Of a stretch of 6,812 nt of DNA, positions 5,421 to 6,812 are shown piece after piece. A program made the translations under genes and the position numbers. Source of the stretch: an uncultured Anaerolineae bacterium (GTDB lineage: Bacteria > Chloroflexota > Anaerolineae > Anaerolineales > UBA4823); NCBI GenBank assembly GCA_937129505.1, contig CAKZNJ010000152.1, forward strand, positions 1-6,812, given 5' to 3'. Position 1 is the stretch's first letter. Every line of letters begins with the position of its first letter. The notes beneath the pieces are model-generated. The model was not told the origin of the DNA and did no database searches. It saw only the letters and a program-made list of their open reading frames with translations.

Positions 5421-6812
5421 TTATCTGGGTTGCAAACGGCGGCGATCGGCGCGCCGAAGGACGAATTTGGTGATCTCCTCCGAGATGGCCGGGATGGTTG
5501 CTAAGCTCAACACAACTGCCCACTCTCTCCCAGACATAAAGTGAGTATTGAAGATCGGTTGCAAGAATGGCACAGAGATCACCAACGCCAAGACCGACAG
5601 CGAGAATAACATCGCATATTGCATCGCTCGGTTAGAGAACACCCCGATTCGGAAAAGCGATTGACGCTCTGAACGCACCGTGTAAGCACGGAACAGTTCG
5701 CACAGAGAGAGCGTGACAAAAGCCATCGTCTCGGCCGTCTGGACGTCTACGTTGTGCCAATTGTAATTCAGAATAAAAGAAATCGGATTGATTCCCGGGG
5801 GAAGAATATCCCCTTCGGCAAGATGCCATAACAAACCAATAGTAAAGGCACTCAGCGTGGCGAAGGTTTGGGTGATCGTCTGAATTAGGATACCGATTTG
5901 CAGCGAGCGATTGACAATGGGCTCATTCTTTGAGCGCGGCGGCCGTTCCATGACATCCGGCTCGCCCTTTTCCATGGCAAGTGCCAGAGCTGGCGCTCCA
6001 TCGGTGATCAAATTCAATATCAACAATTGGATGACCGTTAAGGGAGTAGGCACACCTGCCAAGGTTGCCAGAAAGATGATCATAATCTCAGCCACGTTAG
6101 AAGAGAGTAGAAAGAAGACAAACTTCCGGATATTGGCGTAAATAACGCGGCCTTGTTCAACCGCCGCAACAATGCTGGCATAATTGTCATCGGTCAAGAC
6201 CATATCGGCGCTTTCTTTTGCCACATCGGTGCCGGTAATGCCCATAGCGATGCCAATATCCGCCCGCTTGATTGCCGGCGCATCGTTAACGCCATCCCCT
6301 GTCATGGCAACCACTTCATCATCGGCGCGCAAAGCTTCGACAATGCGCAATTTATGTTCTGGCGAGACGCGGGCGAAGACATCCGTAAAGCGGATCTGTT
6401 TTTGTAGCTCCGCGTTATCCATCTCATTGACCTGATTGCCGGTTAGGACTTGGTGGCCGGGCAAGAGCAGCTTAATCGACTCGGCAATGGCTCGCGCGGT
6501 GTTGGGATAGTCCCCCGTGATCATGATGGTGCGAATGCCGGCTCGGCGCGCCTTTTCAAGGGCAGGGATCACCTCTGGCCGAGGGGGATCAATCATGCCC
6601 ATTAAGCCGACAAAAGTCATCTCTCTCTCTAGCTCGGCGGCATCCAGTTCTTCAGGTAAGGTTGGAATTAACTTATAAGCCACACCCAACACGCGCAGCG
6701 CATCCTGAGTCATGCGGTCATTGGCTTGCAGGATTTTCATCTTCTGTTCTTCGGTCATGGACAGCGCATAATCCTGCATGTTTTGATAGCGAGTGCAAAG
6801 GTCTAAGACAAT
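5421..6812 (-). CDS. Ca2+-type P-type (P2) ATPase, C-terminal part
   Basis: The frame is open to the right edge. An in-frame ATG at 6779-6777 is internal, because eleven more codons (IVLDLCTRYQN) precede it without a stop. 463 residues are visible. Counting from that internal Met: the end of the nucleotide domain (1-50), GMIDPPRPEV (61-70), MITGD (86-90), and the P-domain hinge MTGDGVNDAP (159-168). Six membrane spans (M5-M10) follow. M5 contains NVAE (228-231), M6 contains NLITDG (256-261) and M8 contains TLSLCE (356-361). These match the SERCA-like Ca2+ site on M5/M6. The actuator domain, M1-M4 and the DKTGT phosphorylation site lie outside the window. The enzyme would pump Ca2+ out of the cytoplasm using ATP. 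The position equivalent to SERCA Glu908 reads as Ser358. A Mn2+ or other P2 specificity is possible. Confidence 0.92.
   Translation of the reverse strand: MVLDLCTRYQNMQDYALSMTEEQKMKILQANDRMTQDALRVLGVAYKLIPTLPEELDAAELEREMTFVGLMGMIDPPRPEVIPALEKARRAGIRTIMITGDYPNTARAIAESIKLLLPGHQVLTGNQVNEMDNAELQKQIRFTDVFARVSPEHKLRIVEALRADDEVVAMTGDGVNDAPAIKRADIGIAMGITGTDVAKESADMVLTDDNYASIVAAVEQGRVIYANIRKFVFFLLSSNVAEIMIIFLATLAGVPTPLTVIQLLILNLITDGAPALALAMEKGEPDVMERPPRSKNEPIVNRSLQIGILIQTITQTFATLSAFTIGLLWHLAEGDILPPGINPISFILNYNWHNVDVQTAETMAFVTLSLCELFRAYTVRSERQSLFRIGVFSNRAMQYAMLFSLSVLALVISVPFLQPIFNTHFMSGREWAVVLSLATIPAISEEITKFVLRRADRRRLQPR

Noticed and set aside
5911..6435. Plus-strand frames opposite the Ca2+ ATPase gene
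   Set aside because: They are antisense to highly conserved motifs such as TGDGVND, and their residue patterns are what the reverse complement of those codons gives.
6777..6779. ATG as the start of the Ca2+ ATPase fragment
   Set aside because: The frame stays open upstream to the window edge and reads IVLDLCTRYQN, which fits the nucleotide-domain sequence. The protein also lacks its phosphorylation site here, so the ATG is internal.

Overview
The window holds one intact envelope-polysaccharide-type gene, one decayed and one cut-off membrane glycosyltransferase gene, and two cation-transport genes. Base composition is mid-GC. The mix of a polytopic O-antigen-ligase-like protein with a TPR tail, DUF2029/GT87-type membrane proteins, a short CorA and a P2-type Ca2+ ATPase would fit an environmental bacterium such as a Chloroflexota/Anaerolineae member. 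That placement is an impression from gene content and style. There is no rRNA, tRNA or phylogenetic marker here to confirm it.

Layout from left to right. Positions 1-192 (-) are the first 64 codons of a membrane protein, probably GT87-like, that runs off the left edge. Positions 193-401 are a divergent intergenic region with two opposed extended -10 promoters whose -35 regions share a small dyad. Positions 402-2912 (+) encode an 836-residue Wzy/WaaL-like O-antigen ligase family protein with a C-terminal TPR domain. Three bases beyond its stop, on the opposite strand, 4062-2916 (-) is a GT87-like gene broken by one frameshift and two in-frame stop codons. All its parts are still recognisable, so the decay looks recent. 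Positions 4063-4278 hold a promoter for that pseudogene and a possible 37-residue single-span membrane protein on the + strand. Positions 5208-4279 (-) encode a complete CorA-type divalent cation transporter. Positions 5209-5420 contain a candidate terminator and a strong hairpin. Positions 6812-5421 (-) encode the C-terminal half of a Ca2+-type P-type ATPase whose start lies outside the window.

The left half reads as a cell-envelope glycan locus: a polymerase/ligase flanked by two membrane glycosyltransferase-like genes. The right half reads as a cation-homeostasis pair (Mg2+ or related uptake plus Ca2+ export) on one strand. I see no mobile element, CRISPR array, tRNA or rRNA, and no convincing new multi-gene system. 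The most useful observations are the three-lesion pseudogene, the shared dyad between the divergent promoters, the hairpin upstream of corA, and the Ca2+-site reading of the ATPase.
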